From Sorex araneus (Eukaryota > Chordata > Mammalia > Eulipotyphla > Soricidae), in contig NC_073306.1 in NCBI RefSeq assembly GCF_027595985.1, forward strand, positions 195,392,000 through 195,455,999: DNA of 64,000 bases, given 5' to 3'. Made by a program: the position numbers and the translations under genes. Within the stretch, counting starts at the first letter, position 1. Each line of letters starts with the position of its first letter. The notes below the pieces were generated by a model, which was given only the letters and a program-made list of their open reading frames with translations, was not told the origin of the DNA and ran no database searches. Positions 10,080-20,099 of the stretch are shown here, one piece after another.

Positions 10080-10640
10080 TCTCAAAGTAACGGAAATTAT
10101 GAAGAAGGAGATTAAAAAAGCAGAGGAATTGATCTACATTCATGGACAAAGACAAAAGTTTGAGAATGTCTCAAAAATATCACCAGTTCAAACTCTGATG
10201 AAGATTTCAAAGTAACAATCCTATAGGTGCTCAATAAATTGAGAAAATAAATGGAAAATAAATTTAATACAGACAGATAAAGTAAGGGAAAAATACAATC
10301 AAAAATCAAAAATACAATCAAAAATCACGAACTAAAGTAACTATATGTAACTATACATATAGTTATATATATAACTATATATATAACTATGTAAAGTAAA
10401 CTATAGTAACTAAATAAGTAAGAGAAGGGATCAGCAACAGAACATTAAAAGCTGATTATTGAATCAGTGATCTTGAGGAGAATAGCAAGGAACCCATTAT
10501 AAAGCAAAAATAATAAAACAAAGCATTAAAAAAATAAAAGCCTATGAGATTTATGGGGCAGTATCAAGGAGAGTAGCATTCATATCATAGAGCATCCAGA
10601 GAGGAAGAGAAAAAGGGGAAGAATAACTTGTTTGAGAAAT
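10080..10640 (+). pseudogene. old LINE-1 ORF1 N-terminal/middle remnant
   Basis: A-rich sense strand with 'GATCTTGAGGAGAATAGCAA', 'AGCATTCATATCATAGAGCA' and 'CAGAGAGGAAGAGAAAAAGG', the usual order of LINE-1 ORF1 coiled coil into the RRM part. Contains an AT palindrome-like expansion (TATATAACTATATA repeats) at 10345-10400. No open frame. Confidence 0.6.
10345..10400. repeat. AT-rich short repeat
   Basis: Repeated AACTATATATATAACTAT-type units inside the old LINE-1. Confidence 0.7.
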
Positions 10641-10649
10641 TATATCCAA

Positions 10650-11100
10650 GAGGAGAGAGTCTGGCCGTGGAAAGACAAGGAGGGTGCTATGGCTATGTGT
10701 CCTTGTGTTCACTGCTGGTCCACAGCCCTTCTACCTTTGCCCTTTCTGTCACTTGGGACTCCCTGCTTTTTGAGCACACCTTCGATCATGGCACGGTTGT
10801 GTTCTGCTAGCATTTCAGCTGGAGGAAACTGTGGAAACACAGGAAGCACATGTATGAGAACTCATAGTTTTCTCAGAGTCCTTCACCCAGATCAGAAGGA
10901 CCAGGTCCACCCACCGGCTGTTTGCTGAGAACCAGAGACACAGCCTGAAGATAATGCTTGATCATCAAGGACCACACAGCAAGAAATGGCTTCACCCGAC
11001 AGACTCTTGAATTTCTGCTATGTTTGAAGTATGTGTAGTTAGTTATCGGCCAATAAGTGTAAATTTTTCTTAAGGCTTGGTTCTGCCTTGGGTGCTATTT
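10650..11100. other. unassigned segment inside old LINE-1
   Basis: GC content rises compared with the LINE-1 on both sides. An open frame of 98 codons lies at 10632-10928 but shows no domain. No target-site duplication was found by eye. Confidence 0.35.
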
Positions 11101-11112
11101 TTTTTTTAAGCA

Positions 11113-11235
11113 AGAAAGGAAGGAAGGCAGGAAGGGAGGAAGGAAGGCAGGCAGGAAGGAAGGAAGGAAGGAAGGAAGGAAGGAAGGAAGGAAGGAAGGA
11201 AAGAAGGAAGGATGGATGGAAGGAAGGAAGAAAAG
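11113..11235 (+). repeat. (GGAA)n microsatellite, imperfect
   Basis: GGAA/GGAA with GGCA and GGAT variants, about 30 units. It follows a T10 run at 11099 and precedes a plus-strand SINE, so it is on the 5' side of that SINE and not its tail. The lysine/arginine-rich and serine-rich open frames through it are artefacts. Confidence 0.95.
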
Positions 11236-11249
11236 ATAGGATCATCAGC

Positions 11250-11425
11250 CAAGTGGCTGGAGAACTGGTATAGAGGGCAGGATGCTCGTCTTGCATGTGG
11301 GCAGCCTGGGTTTGATTCCCAGCACCATATGTGGTCTCCTGATCACCACAAGGAATGAGTGCAGTGTCAGGAGTAACTCCTCAGTAAAGCCAGCTGTGGC
11401 CCAAGAGGGCAAACACAAAAAGAAA
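11250..11425 (+). mobile_element. tRNA-derived SINE, family A
   Basis: 'GTGGCTGGAGAACTGGTATA' head, 'GGTTTGATTCCCAGCACC' B box, 'CACCACAAGGAATGAGTGCA' body and A-rich end. Moderately diverged. Confidence 0.85.
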
Positions 11426-11619
11426 TTATAGCCAAGAATGTCCCCACTCTGAAGGAAGGACATGTGCACCTAAATAGAAACTTGAAGACTTCCAGACAAA
11501 ATAAAGAGAAATAGATGACACCAAGACACAATGTAATTAAAATGGCAAAACCAAAGATATAGATGGAATTCTGAAAGCAGCAAAAATCTTATAAGAAAAT
11601 CTCTATAAGACTTACATAG

Positions 11620-11801
11620 CGGGGCTGGAGTGACAGCACAGCGGTTAGGGCGTTTGCCTTGCATGCGGCCAACTCGGGTTCAAATCCCAGCATCCCATAT
11701 GGTCCCCTGAGCACCGCCAGGGGTGATTCCTGAGTGCATGAGCCAGGAGTGACCCCTGTGCATCACTGGGTGTGACCCCAAAAAGCAAAAAAAAAAAAGA
11801 G
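11620..11801 (+). mobile_element. tRNA-derived SINE, family A, with TSD
   Basis: Full-length plus copy: 'GGGGCTGGAGTGACAGCACA' head, 'GGGTTCAAATCCCAGCATCC' B box, 'GGGTGTGACCCCAAAAAGCA' end and A12 tail. Perfect 12-bp target-site duplication AGACTTACATAG at 11608-11619 and 11802-11813. It splits the ORF1 3' region of the old LINE-1. Confidence 0.93.
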
Positions 11802-12369
11802 AGACTTACATAGGTTTACCATGTGAAACTCAACAGGCAAGAAGGGACAGTCAATGTGTTGAATGAAAAAAGACCTCAGATCAAGAATACTTTGTTCAGC
11901 TAGTGCTCAAATTTTAAGTAATTACAAACAAACAAACAAACAACTCCTCCAGTCCCTTTTCAGACAAACAGTAGTTAAATTCATGTCCACTAAACAATCC
12001 CTGTGAAAATACTAAATGGTCTTTGGTAAAAGGCAAGGAAATCTCACTTGGAAGTGGTCAGGTACTTGAAAACATAAAATATGGGAAAGGAGAGTAATGA
12101 TGTGGTCTCTAGAATGAGCTTGAGACATAAATTGCCTTGTATTTAATAGGGGATATAAACATAGAACTTTAGATATAAACTCCATGATAATATCAAGATA
12201 AAAAATACTCAGAAGAAATCAACAAGAAGAGGCAAAAGAGACTTGATCTCTATATAACAGGCAGGTATCAAGTTATATGAGGTGGTGGTAGGGTGGGGGG
12301 TTGGGGGTTAGAAGAAGTCCAGAGAGACAAAGAAAAGCATTATAAACACCCAGAATCCATATAGAAATA

Positions 12370-12720
12370 TGGCAATAACATTCTTTATCTCAGTAGTTTT
12401 ACTGAACATCAATGAATTTGCCATCAAAAGGTACAGAGCGGCCAGGAACCAAAACCCAACATTTTACTGTCTATAGGAGACTTACTTTTCCTACAATAAA
12501 AATATGATAAAGTAAAATGTTGGGAAACAATATACAGACAGTGGTAGCCAAAAATAGGTAGGGCATGCCATAAATTTTATAAGACAAAATGGATTTCAAA
12601 CTAATAAAGGAAATATGCAACATAGGTGAACATTATATAATGATAAAGGGATCAGTACACCTAGAAAACTTAAAGCCCAGTGATATATGTGCTCCAAAAT
12701 GAAGGAACTATAAGTGGATG
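12370..12720 (+). pseudogene. old LINE-1 ORF2 endonuclease-region remnant
   Basis: Order of 'GACAAAATGGATTTCAAACT', 'GTGAACATTATATAATGATA' and 'AAGGGATCAGTACACCTAGA' matches the C-terminal part of the LINE-1 endonuclease (D.....F..KRHYI.G.I). Stops and indels throughout. Confidence 0.7.
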
Positions 12721-12721
12721 G

Positions 12722-13316
12722 CCAGGAGAGAATCATACTGAGTGAGCTGAGTCAGGAGGAGAGGGGCAAGCATAGAACAATCTCACTCATTTTTGTGATG
12801 TAAAACAACTTTGTATGAAACTAACACCTAAGGATAGTAGAAACAAGGGCCTGGAGGACTGGTCCACTGTTGGAAGATTGCCACAAGTCTGTGAGTGCGT
12901 GGTTGTGTGTGTGTGTGTTTATGTGCACGTGCGCGTTCACGTGTGTGTGTGTGTGTGGGGGGGGGGCAGTTAGCATAGAGAAGGAACCACTCTGACAAGA
13001 TAGGTCAAAATGATCACTCTGGACAAGAACTGAGTGCTAAAAGTAGGTAAAGGGATATAATGATATACTTTTAGTACCTGTATTGCAAACCATAATGCCC
13101 CGGAAAGAGAGGGGCAGAAAGAGACACAGAAAAAAGAAAAATAAACTGTCATAGTGGCAGGTTGGAGAGGTGGGATGGTGGAAGGTAAACTGGGGACATC
13201 GGTGATGGGAAATGAGTCCTGGTGAAGGAAGGGACTGGTATTGCAATGTTGTATGATTGAAACCCAGCCTTGAACAACTATGTAACTGTGTATTTCATGG
13301 TGATTCAATTAAAAAA
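12722..13316 (+). mobile_element. LINE-1 3' end inserted in old LINE-1
   Basis: Begins 'GGCCAGGAGAGAATCATACT' (end of ORF2), then the shrew 3' UTR landmarks 'CTAACACCTAAGGATAGTAG', 'CCTGTATTGCAAACCATAAT', a GA-rich block and the terminus 'CATGGTGATTCAATTAAAAA'. It carries an internal (TG)n expansion at 12903-12960. It interrupts the older LINE-1, which resumes after 13421. Confidence 0.85.
12903..12966 (+). repeat. (TG)n/(GT)n with CG interruptions and G run
   Basis: GTGTGTGT stretches broken by ATGTGCACGTGCGCG, ending in a G10 run. Sits inside the LINE-1 3' UTR. Alternating purine-pyrimidine. Confidence 0.9.
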
Positions 13317-13317
13317 A

Positions 13318-13421
13318 TTTTATGTATGCCAAAAACAATAACAAGTCTCACAGTGGAGATGTTTCTGGTGCCCACTCTAGCAAATCGATGAACAAACGGG
13401 ACAACAGTGCTACAGTGCTAT
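13318..13421 (+). mobile_element. tRNA-derived SINE, family B, 3' part only
   Basis: 'TATGCCAAAAACAATAACAA', 'GTCTCACAGTGGAGATGTTT', 'CAAATCGATGAACAAACGGG' then 'ACAACAGTGCTACAGTGCTA'. Sits at the very end of the LINE-1 3' tail. Either it inserted into that tail or both arrived together. Confidence 0.8.
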
Positions 13422-13424
13422 ATA

Positions 13425-14600
13425 CAAAAAATTAAAGCAACTTCTAATCTTATTGAAATGAGCTATCAACAGCAACACAAGCTATTACAGGAGAGGTTAA
13501 CAACCTATGCCTACCAATGGACAGATCAAGCAGAGAGGCGATCAATAAGGAACCAATTACCTCTAATGAGTGAGATGAGCAGGCTTACGACATTTACAGA
13601 GCCAAATACACATTGTTCTCTAGTGCATGTGGGATATTCTCCAGAACCGAATATATACTGAGAAACATTTGTCAGTAATGTCATATAGATTTAGATCACA
13701 CAAGTATCTATTTATACCATAGTGTTACAATTGTAGAAATTAATAAAAAAAGATGAAAAAATTAGAAAAATCTCAAAATTAAAAGAATTCTACTGAATAA
13801 CTTTTAGGTCAATGAGGAAATCAAAGAAGAATAAAAGAGTAACTGGAATTAAATATGAAGACACATGCTATCAGAACACATGGAACACAGCAAAAGTAGG
13901 ATGAAGAGAGAGCTTATAGTGATATAAACTCATATTATTTTAAAACAATTAATTCTCAAAGTGGTAACCTCACATCCAAAGGAACTAGAAAAATAATAAC
14001 ACATGGAACTCAAAGTCAGGAGAAAGGACGAAAAGATAAAATTAGAAAGGAAATAAATGAGATAGAACAAAGAACAAGAAGAATGATCAATGAAACCAAG
14101 AGCTGATACTTAAAAAAAAAAAAGACTGACAGACACCCTTAAAAAACTGAGATTGATAAACTCATAGCTAGACTTATAAAGAAAAGAAGAAGAAATACTA
14201 GTTAATAACACCAGAAATAAATAGGGTAAAATTATAACAGATCCCACTTAAATACAAAGGACCATAAGAGACTTCTAAGAAGAACTTTAAGCTAGTGAGC
14301 TGGATAGATTAGAAGAAATGGATAACTTTTAAGAGTACTACAACCTCCCAAAAGTGAATTATGAGTTAGGAGAAAACCGGAATCAGCCAATTACAAGTAA
14401 TAAAATTGAAATAGTAATGAAAAGTTTATTTCAAAACAAAAGTCCAGGTTCTGATGGGTATAGTTGTGAGTTATACTAAACCTTTAAGAAGATTACTTAC
14501 CCTTCTTGAGCTTTTCCCAAAAATGTTAAAGAAAGAGGAATTTTATAAATAATTACTATGAAGCCAACTCTGTGGGTATTAAAAGAAGACAAAAATGTCA
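13425..14600 (+). pseudogene. old LINE-1 ORF2 middle (RT region) remnant
   Basis: A-rich sense strand with 'CACATTGTTCTCTAGTGCAT', 'ATGAAACCAAGAGCTGATAC' (corresponds to LINE-1 NETKSW) and 'AGTCCAGGTTCTGATGGGTA' (corresponds to the SPGPDG motif of the reverse transcriptase). Frame broken many times. Confidence 0.75.
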
Positions 14601-15490
14601 TATTAAAAGCAATTACAGACCAATATCCTTCAGAATATACGAATCTTAATATTTCAAAGGAGCAATATCTAAAATTATAAAGAACTCACAAAACTCAACA
14701 ACAAACCCATTAAAAAATGGGCAAAGAGTTGAATTAGATAATTCCTCGGAAAGGATATGCAGGCATATTAAAAAATGTTCATCATCACTGATTATTAGAC
14801 AAATGCAAATCACCATGACCTCACACCTACTAGTAAGAATAGTTGTCTTAAAAGACCAGAAACAAAAGGTATTTATGGCAATATGGCATAAACGAATGCA
14901 CACGTGTGATAAGGTAAGCTGCTTCAGCCTTTGTAGAAAACAGCATGGCTATTTCTCTAAAAATTAAAAATAGAACTACCATATGATCTGGCAATTCTAC
15001 TCCTAGGAATCTATCCAAGGAAGAGAAAAGCACTAATCGGAAAAGACATATGCACAGCTATGTTCTTTGCAAAATGATTTACAATAGCCAAGATCTGAAA
15101 CCACCCAAGTTCTCAAGGACAGATGAGTGATGAAGAAGTTGTGGTATACACACACAGTAAAATACTTTTCATCTATAAGAAAAGATGAAGTTTGACTGTT
15201 TGCTACAACATGGCTGGTACAAGAGGGTTTGGTGCTAAGCTAGCTATTTCAGAAGGAGAAAGATGAATACCAGATCACCTCACACATGGGCGTTATGTAA
15301 GAAATGAAGCATAGGACGTGTCCGTGGCAAGCCCTTAGCCTGTCGAAAGAACCAGACCGTGGAGCAGTGGTAGGGAAGCACCCTAAGGCCCATGGTGGTG
15401 ACTTACTGATACTTGATGGTGGATATGTTGTGGTTAACAGATAACAATAAAATGTGTAAGCATTTAGTCTTGTAATTTGTCCTCAATAAA
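14600..15490 (+). pseudogene. old LINE-1 ORF2 C-terminus and 3' UTR remnant
   Basis: 'GAACTACCATATGATCTGGC', 'ATTCTACTCCTAGGAATCTA', 'TTACAATAGCCAAGATCTGA' and 'TGAAGAAGTTGTGGTATACA' are the ordered LINE-1 landmarks. Ends around 'AATAAACTGGTAACTC', followed by single-copy DNA. Confidence 0.8.
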
Positions 15491-15555
15491 CTGGTAACTC
15501 TAAAGGGGGAAATGGAACCAATTTTAAATATTTAGCTTTTTATGGTGCATCAATT

Positions 15556-15739
15556 TTTTTTTTTTTGGCTTCTTTTGGAGGGGTCACTACCTGGCGATAC
15601 ACAGAGGTTACTCCTGGCTTTGCACTCAGGAATTACTCCTGACGGTGCTCGGGGAACCATATGGGATGCTGGGGATTGAATCCCGATGGGCTGTGTGCAA
15701 GGCAAACGCCCTACCCGCTGTGCTATTGCTCCAGCCACA
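15556..15739 (-). mobile_element. tRNA-derived SINE, family A, with TSD
   Basis: Full antisense copy with T11 tail, 'GGTTACTCCTGGCTTTGCAC', 'GGGGATTGAATCCCGATGGG' and 'TGCTATTGCTCCAGCC'. Perfect 11-bp duplication GTGCATCAATT at 15545-15555 and 15740-15750. Confidence 0.92.
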
Positions 15740-15750
15740 GTGCATCAATT

Positions 15751-16041
15751 CTTACCAAGAAACTCTTGTAGGTGTGTTCACTGTTGCTTTTGAGGAGCAG
15801 AGGTTTTGTTGTCTTCAGCAGATAAGTCAGACCAGTGGCTTTGAATGGACATGGTACAGTTTCACCGCGTAGGTGATTAATCTGTAGGAACCCTGATTCC
15901 ATGCGATGGAAGAGCTAGGCCCACGTGACTCAGCCTGTAGGGAACAGCCTGCTCTGGGCTTATCCTCCGGAGAGGCCGGGAGGCCTGTCGGACACAAAGG
16001 AACAAGCATCTTTCTGTGCCTGGGAGGTGGCAGTTATGGGG

Positions 16042-16045
<4 letters not shown>
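15751..16045. other. single-copy DNA upstream of CA repeat
   Basis: GC-richer than its surroundings and free of recognised repeats. Possibly conserved non-coding DNA, but only an alignment could show it. Confidence 0.35.

Positions 16046-16099
<54 letters not shown>
16043..16099 (+). repeat. (CG)3(CA)n microsatellite
   Basis: GCGCGCG followed by about 26 CA units ending CACCACATGTGCGC. Histidine/threonine and cysteine/valine frames here are artefacts. Confidence 0.97.
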
Positions 16100-16100
<1 letters not shown>

Positions 16101-16778
16101 ACATGTGCGCAGATAAGCAGAATTCAAAGGGCCAAGGATCCGAAACTGACGTAATTTTCTACTATCTTACCCAAATAAGGACGTCTTTTTAATTAATGCC
16201 TATTGATTTAGTGGATAAGTAGCTCAATTTAAATTTCCTTTTCTTTCCCAAACAGAGAGGCCTGTGTCCTCTGTTAATCTGATCCATGGGAGAATTCCAG
16301 CAGGAGGAAGAGGCTGAAACTCTGGCTTAGGTTTTATTCACAGAGCAGTCATCATAAATGTGTCAATACCATTTTGGAAAGTTTTACATTTCTCGATTGC
16401 AAACATAATGTCAAATTCTATTAGAGGAAAATATTCTGCTATCGGATTAGAATTCTTGCCTTTTGGGTAATTATCTCAGTCCTTTGCTTTTATTGCTGAA
16501 GGAACTAGAGGCGTAAAACAGTTGAATAACTTCACTTTTTTTAGTGTTATCAGAGAGGCTCTTGTTTTTAGAACTTAGAACCCTTTCTAATATTTGAGTT
16601 TTCACAAGAATTTTAAGAGTGACTGTTGTATACAGTTGAGAAGTTAGTAATTCAAGCTATAAGACAATTGGTCCCATATATGTAACTAAATAAAATGCTT
16701 CCTCCTAGCCTATAACTTGCTGCTGGCTTGTGAAAGCTGTTGCAAGTTTTCTTCTCTCCTAATAAAAAAAGAACTTAA
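16100..16778. other. single-copy DNA, repeat-free
   Basis: About 680 bases without recognised repeats, with AT-rich homeobox-like patches (TTTTTAATTAATGCC near 16188). Among the better candidates in the window for conserved non-coding sequence, but this is inference. Confidence 0.35.
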
Positions 16779-16936
16779 AATTTTATTTCATTTTGTTTTG
16801 GGGCCACACTGGTGATGCTCAAGGCTTTCCCCTGGCTTTGTACTGGGGATTCCCTCCCGGTGGTACTCCTGGCTTGAACCTGGGTGGACTGCTTGCAAGG
16901 CAGGTGCCTGAAGCTTTGTACTGTTTCTCTTGCCCT
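16779..16936 (-). mobile_element. old tRNA-derived SINE, family A
   Basis: 'GTTTTGGGGCCACACTGGTG', 'GGCTTTCCCCTGGCTTTGTA', 'GCTTGAACCTGGGTGG', 'TTGCAAGGCAGGTGCCTGAA' in antisense order; diverged. Confidence 0.8.
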
Positions 16937-17125
16937 ATAGTTATTTTTATATTTGGGATTTGAAGAGGAATAGAGATTAAAAAATATAGCTTGCAAAAAA
17001 AGTATAGCTTGCTTGAATTCAGATGCTAATTTATCAGATTGTATACGACTCTTCTGGAGTGTTAATAAAATAAGAAATGAGGCAATTTTAGGCACCTTTC
17101 TTTTCCATTATATTTAATCCCGAAG

Positions 17126-17155
17126 AGCCTGGTTTTAAGAGCCTGGTTTTAAAAA
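17126..17155 (+). repeat. 14-bp tandem duplication
   Basis: AGAGCCTGGTTTTA occurs twice in a row. Probably replication slippage. Confidence 0.85.
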
Positions 17156-17359
17156 ACATTTCTGTTTTTTAAATTTGAAATTTTAAGAATGGCAAATACG
17201 CTATCAGCTTTTTTCTTAGCCTCCCCAACAAAATATGTGCAAATGTTATACTTTTCTTATAACTACATTCAATGCTATCTTTTACCTCTTTTTTTCTAAT
17301 TGAATAGTAACACCCCAAATAATATGTATATGTCTATATTTTGCTATCTGATGAACTTG

Positions 17360-17385
17360 CTATATATATATATATATATATATAA
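17360..17385 (+). repeat. (TA)n microsatellite
   Basis: About 12 TA units. Confidence 0.95.
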
Positions 17386-17481
17386 AATCTAGTGACAAGT
17401 AATGACTTTCCTTTTTTTTTTTTTGCCTAATGAGCAGGCTTAATAAAGGGGTCTTTAAGTACAAAAGGCTGAAGACTTTAT

Positions 17482-17649
17482 CTTTTGCTTTTTGGGTTAC
17501 ACCCGGCAATGCACAGGGATGATTCCAGGCTCTGCACTCAGGATTTACCCCTGGCGATGCTCAGGGGACCATATGGAATGCTGAGAATCGAACCTGGGTC
17601 TGTCGCGTGCAAGGCAAACACCCTACCCACTGTGCTATTGCTCCAGCCC
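17482..17649 (-). mobile_element. tRNA-derived SINE, family A, with TSD
   Basis: Antisense copy, 'GCTTTTTGGGTTACACCCGG' to 'TATTGCTCCAGCCC'. Perfect 13-bp target-site duplication CTGAAGACTTTAT at 17469-17481 and 17650-17662. Poly(A) tail nearly absent, so it may have shortened. Confidence 0.92.
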
Positions 17650-17680
17650 CTGAAGACTTTATATAAAACTATTGCTGTTC

Positions 17681-17937
17681 GGGCTGGAGCTATAGCACAG
17701 CAAGTAGGGACTTTGTCTTGCACGAGCCCGACCCGGGGTTGATTCCTCCATCCCTCCCGGAGAGCCTGGCAAGCTACCGAGAGTATCTTGCCCCCATGGC
17801 AGAGTCTGGCAAGCTACCCTTGGCGTATCTGACATGCCAAAAACAGTAACAACAAGTCTCACAATAGAGATGTTACTGGTGCCCGCTTGAGTAAATTGAT
17901 GAGCAATGGGATGACAGTGATTCAGTGATAGAGTGAT
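17681..17937 (+). mobile_element. tRNA-derived SINE, family B, complete
   Basis: The best complete B copy. The first part is the tRNA-like head shared with family A: 'GGGCTGGAGCTATAGCACAG' (A box TAGCACAGCAAG) and B box 'GGGGTTGATTCCTCCATCCC'. From there it diverges completely: 'GAGAGCCTGGCAAGCTACCG' appears, is nearly repeated ('GAGTCTGGCAAGCTACCC'), then 'GACATGCCAAAAACAGTAAC', 'AACAAGTCTCACAATAGAGA', 'AAATTGATGAGCAATGGGAT' and a short-repeat end 'GACAGTGATTCAGTGATAGA'. No poly(A) tail. It lies 31 bases after a family A copy of opposite orientation. Confidence 0.92.
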
Positions 17938-19370
17938 TACTATTCAGAGTCACACAAAAGTTGAGAAGGTTTTATGGCAATTTGTAGTTGAGACAAGCAC
18001 TTGCTTTGGATTACCACATAGATCCCTTAGCAGCATTATTTTGCTACAGACACTTTCCATCCTTGAGAATCACACTTGTTTAATAGAAGAACTTTATTAT
18101 GCTTGGACTACCTATTCAAAAAGTTTCCTCTTGCTTCTTGTTGGAGACTTTGTATCAGGAGGTTTCATCAGCTGCTGCCACTAGATGGTGCTTGTCATTG
18201 AAACAAAGGTTATTGCTCCCATTTTTCTCTTTTCTTCAGGTGCCTGTTAGGTAGGAAACGTAACTGACAAGCTAAGTGCTGTGTGGGTATTCTCCCAGGT
18301 CGCAACACAGGTATTGGTTAAAAAATAAATCATTGTCAGTAAAGAGCTTTTTATTCCATTAATTATTTTATTTGCTTATTCTTGTCACTAAACTGTGTGA
18401 ACCCCAAGGCAAAAAGAACACAAAGAACAAATAAGTTTTTCTTTGGGCTCATGAGAATCAAGACCCATGACTCAAATTTTACGATAAGTGGGGACAAAAA
18501 TCTCAGGATTCACTGAACAGGATTCACTGTCATTGCAATAGCACAGATGACCACATACAGCCTAACAGGGAAAGTTATTCAATGACCTTTCAAAAAAAAA
18601 AAACCCTTCATGCATCTCAATTCTGGACTATAATCAATAGGAAAGGAAATGGAATATACCCTTTAATCGTGAGACAGCAAACATTAAGTAATGAGAATGA
18701 TAACAGAGGTCCTTGACTGCCTTTCTCATTAATTTCAGGCACACACAAGACCTCAGTCCATGCTCCTCTGCCTCCCCCCCATGAAACAAACTAAACACAT
18801 CACATCACATCCTTTGTAGGTAAATTGTCACCAGTCTGGACAGTCAAATACTTCCATGGTATCCCTTTTTGGTTTAGGAAGGATAGTTTGGTATACATTT
18901 TGCAGCAAAGTATTGAAAATGTAAATTTCTTACCCTTTCCCTTTCCTAAACATTCGCCAACTTGCTGGCCCTTCTTGGCTGCTTCACTGAGATAATGAGA
19001 AATTGACGGCTATTTGGAAATACGTTCTTCACAGTGTGGAAAACTGCTGAACAGCAGTGGCAAATTCCTAATACAGAGTGGCTTCCTTTGCCCTGCGAGT
19101 TGACATCGAGGTTGCTGACTCCGGCTGACTTTGTGTTTGGGAGTGTAAGTTAATTTGAATCTTAGTCTAAAAGCAAAATACAACTGTGCAGCTAAAAGCT
19201 TTAAAGTTGAATTTTTTAAAATTTTCTTTTTTGAGTGCCTCATGTCACTGTGTGGTGGTCCTCTAGAATGTATGAATAAATGGAACAACAGCCAGAAAAC
19301 CATGGCCTCAGTACGTTTTATTTGGAGACCTTAGACAGCTTTGGGTGGTTCTGAGAGCCTTTTGAGCATT
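17938..19370. other. single-copy DNA upstream of CpG island
   Basis: About 1.4 kb with no recognised repeat. Contains scattered moderately GC-rich segments (18170-18320, 19080-19140). No exon signals that I trust. Confidence 0.4.
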
Positions 19371-19383
19371 GACTAAGGTTTTT

Positions 19384-19557
19384 TATTTTATTTTATTTTA
19401 TTTTTGGGTCACACCCGGGGATGCTCAGGGGTTACTCCTGGCTTTGCACTCATGTATCACTCCTGGCGGTGCTCAGGGGACCATATGGGATATCGAACCC
19501 CGGTGGGCCGCGTGCCAGGCAAACACCCTACCCGCTATGCTATCGCTCCAGCCCCTC
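19384..19557 (-). mobile_element. tRNA-derived SINE, family A, with TSD
   Basis: Young-looking antisense copy with (TTTTA)n tail, 'GGTTACTCCTGGCTTTGCAC', B box 'TATCGAACCCCGGTGGGCCG' and 'ATGCTATCGCTCCAGCCCC'. A deletion removed the 'GCTGGG' before the B box. Perfect 13-bp target-site duplication GACTAAGGTTTTT at 19371-19383 and 19558-19570. Confidence 0.93.
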
Positions 19558-19570
19558 GACTAAGGTTTTT

Positions 19571-20099
19571 CAAACAAAACATATTCAAGAGCAAAAAAAG
19601 GCACTCTCTACCTGCTTCCCAAGTATTGATGAGGCATCGCAGTCTTTTCCATCTTTAATACTGGAAGTCAAAGTGTCTGTGATCTTGACCTACCTCTAGA
19701 TCCCCCCAGCCAGCCCAGGTCTAATTAGTTATTAGTGTTGAAGGAAGATCTGAAACCGGGAGCAGCTAGTCAGGAAAATGATTTAACTTGGGTTTTCTGC
19801 GTTTTGGGTACTGTTGGAAATGCAGCCTGTGCCTTTGAGTTCCCGACTCCCACTCTGGTTCCCATGTCCGCTGTTGTTCGCTGGCGGCGCAGCTCAGATC
19901 TCCAAGTGGCTGCTTGTTTCAGCGAACCCTAGACCCGCAGACAGCGTCCGTGCCCACAGCCTGTTCAGGTCCTAGGAGTTCACTGAACCGATTCTAATCG
20001 GGGTTGGGTCCTCGATGGTCTTATTGTTGACCTGGCCGAGGGTAACTTAAACCTCACTCATTAGCACTAAAGGGCAGAGTCAATACAGGATCACTTTGC
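19571..20099. promoter_or_regulatory. upstream flank of CpG-island promoter
   Basis: Single-copy sequence with increasing CpG density towards 20.1 kb. Contains no recognised repeat, in contrast to most of the window, as is common just upstream of promoters. Regulatory role is inferred from position only. Confidence 0.4.

Larger units (their letters stand above)
10080..15490 (+). mobile_element. old LINE-1, fragmented by later insertions
   Basis: Pieces occur in correct LINE-1 order on one strand: ORF1-like text (10080-10640, with 'CATTCATATCATAGAGCATC' corresponding to the NIHIIGVPEGEE region), ORF1 3' part (about 11430-12000), endonuclease region of ORF2 (about 12370-12720), middle of ORF2 (13425-14600) and ORF2 C-terminus plus 3' UTR (14600-15490). 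All frames are broken. Interrupted by an unassigned stretch (10650-11100), a GGAA repeat, SINEs at 11250 and 11620, and a LINE-1 end plus B-SINE at 12720-13421. An ancient copy judged by divergence. Confidence 0.75.

Noticed and set aside
16043..16099. CRISPR array or other prokaryotic system
   Set aside because: All regular repeats are microsatellites or dispersed retroposons; there are no spaced direct repeats with unique spacers, and the DNA is clearly mammalian.
15877..16154. Cys/Val and His/Thr repeat proteins
   Set aside because: Translations of the CA microsatellite.
17681..17937. Functional tRNA gene at SINE heads
   Set aside because: A and B boxes are present but the heads lack a complete cloverleaf and run on into SINE bodies. 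No stand-alone tRNA gene was found.
19404..19658. Recurrent proteins with GDHMGCWESNPGR/RTRVGRVQGKCPTCCAIAPAP motifs across the window
   Set aside because: These are translations of antisense family A SINEs; the likeness to each other reflects repeat homology, not a protein family.
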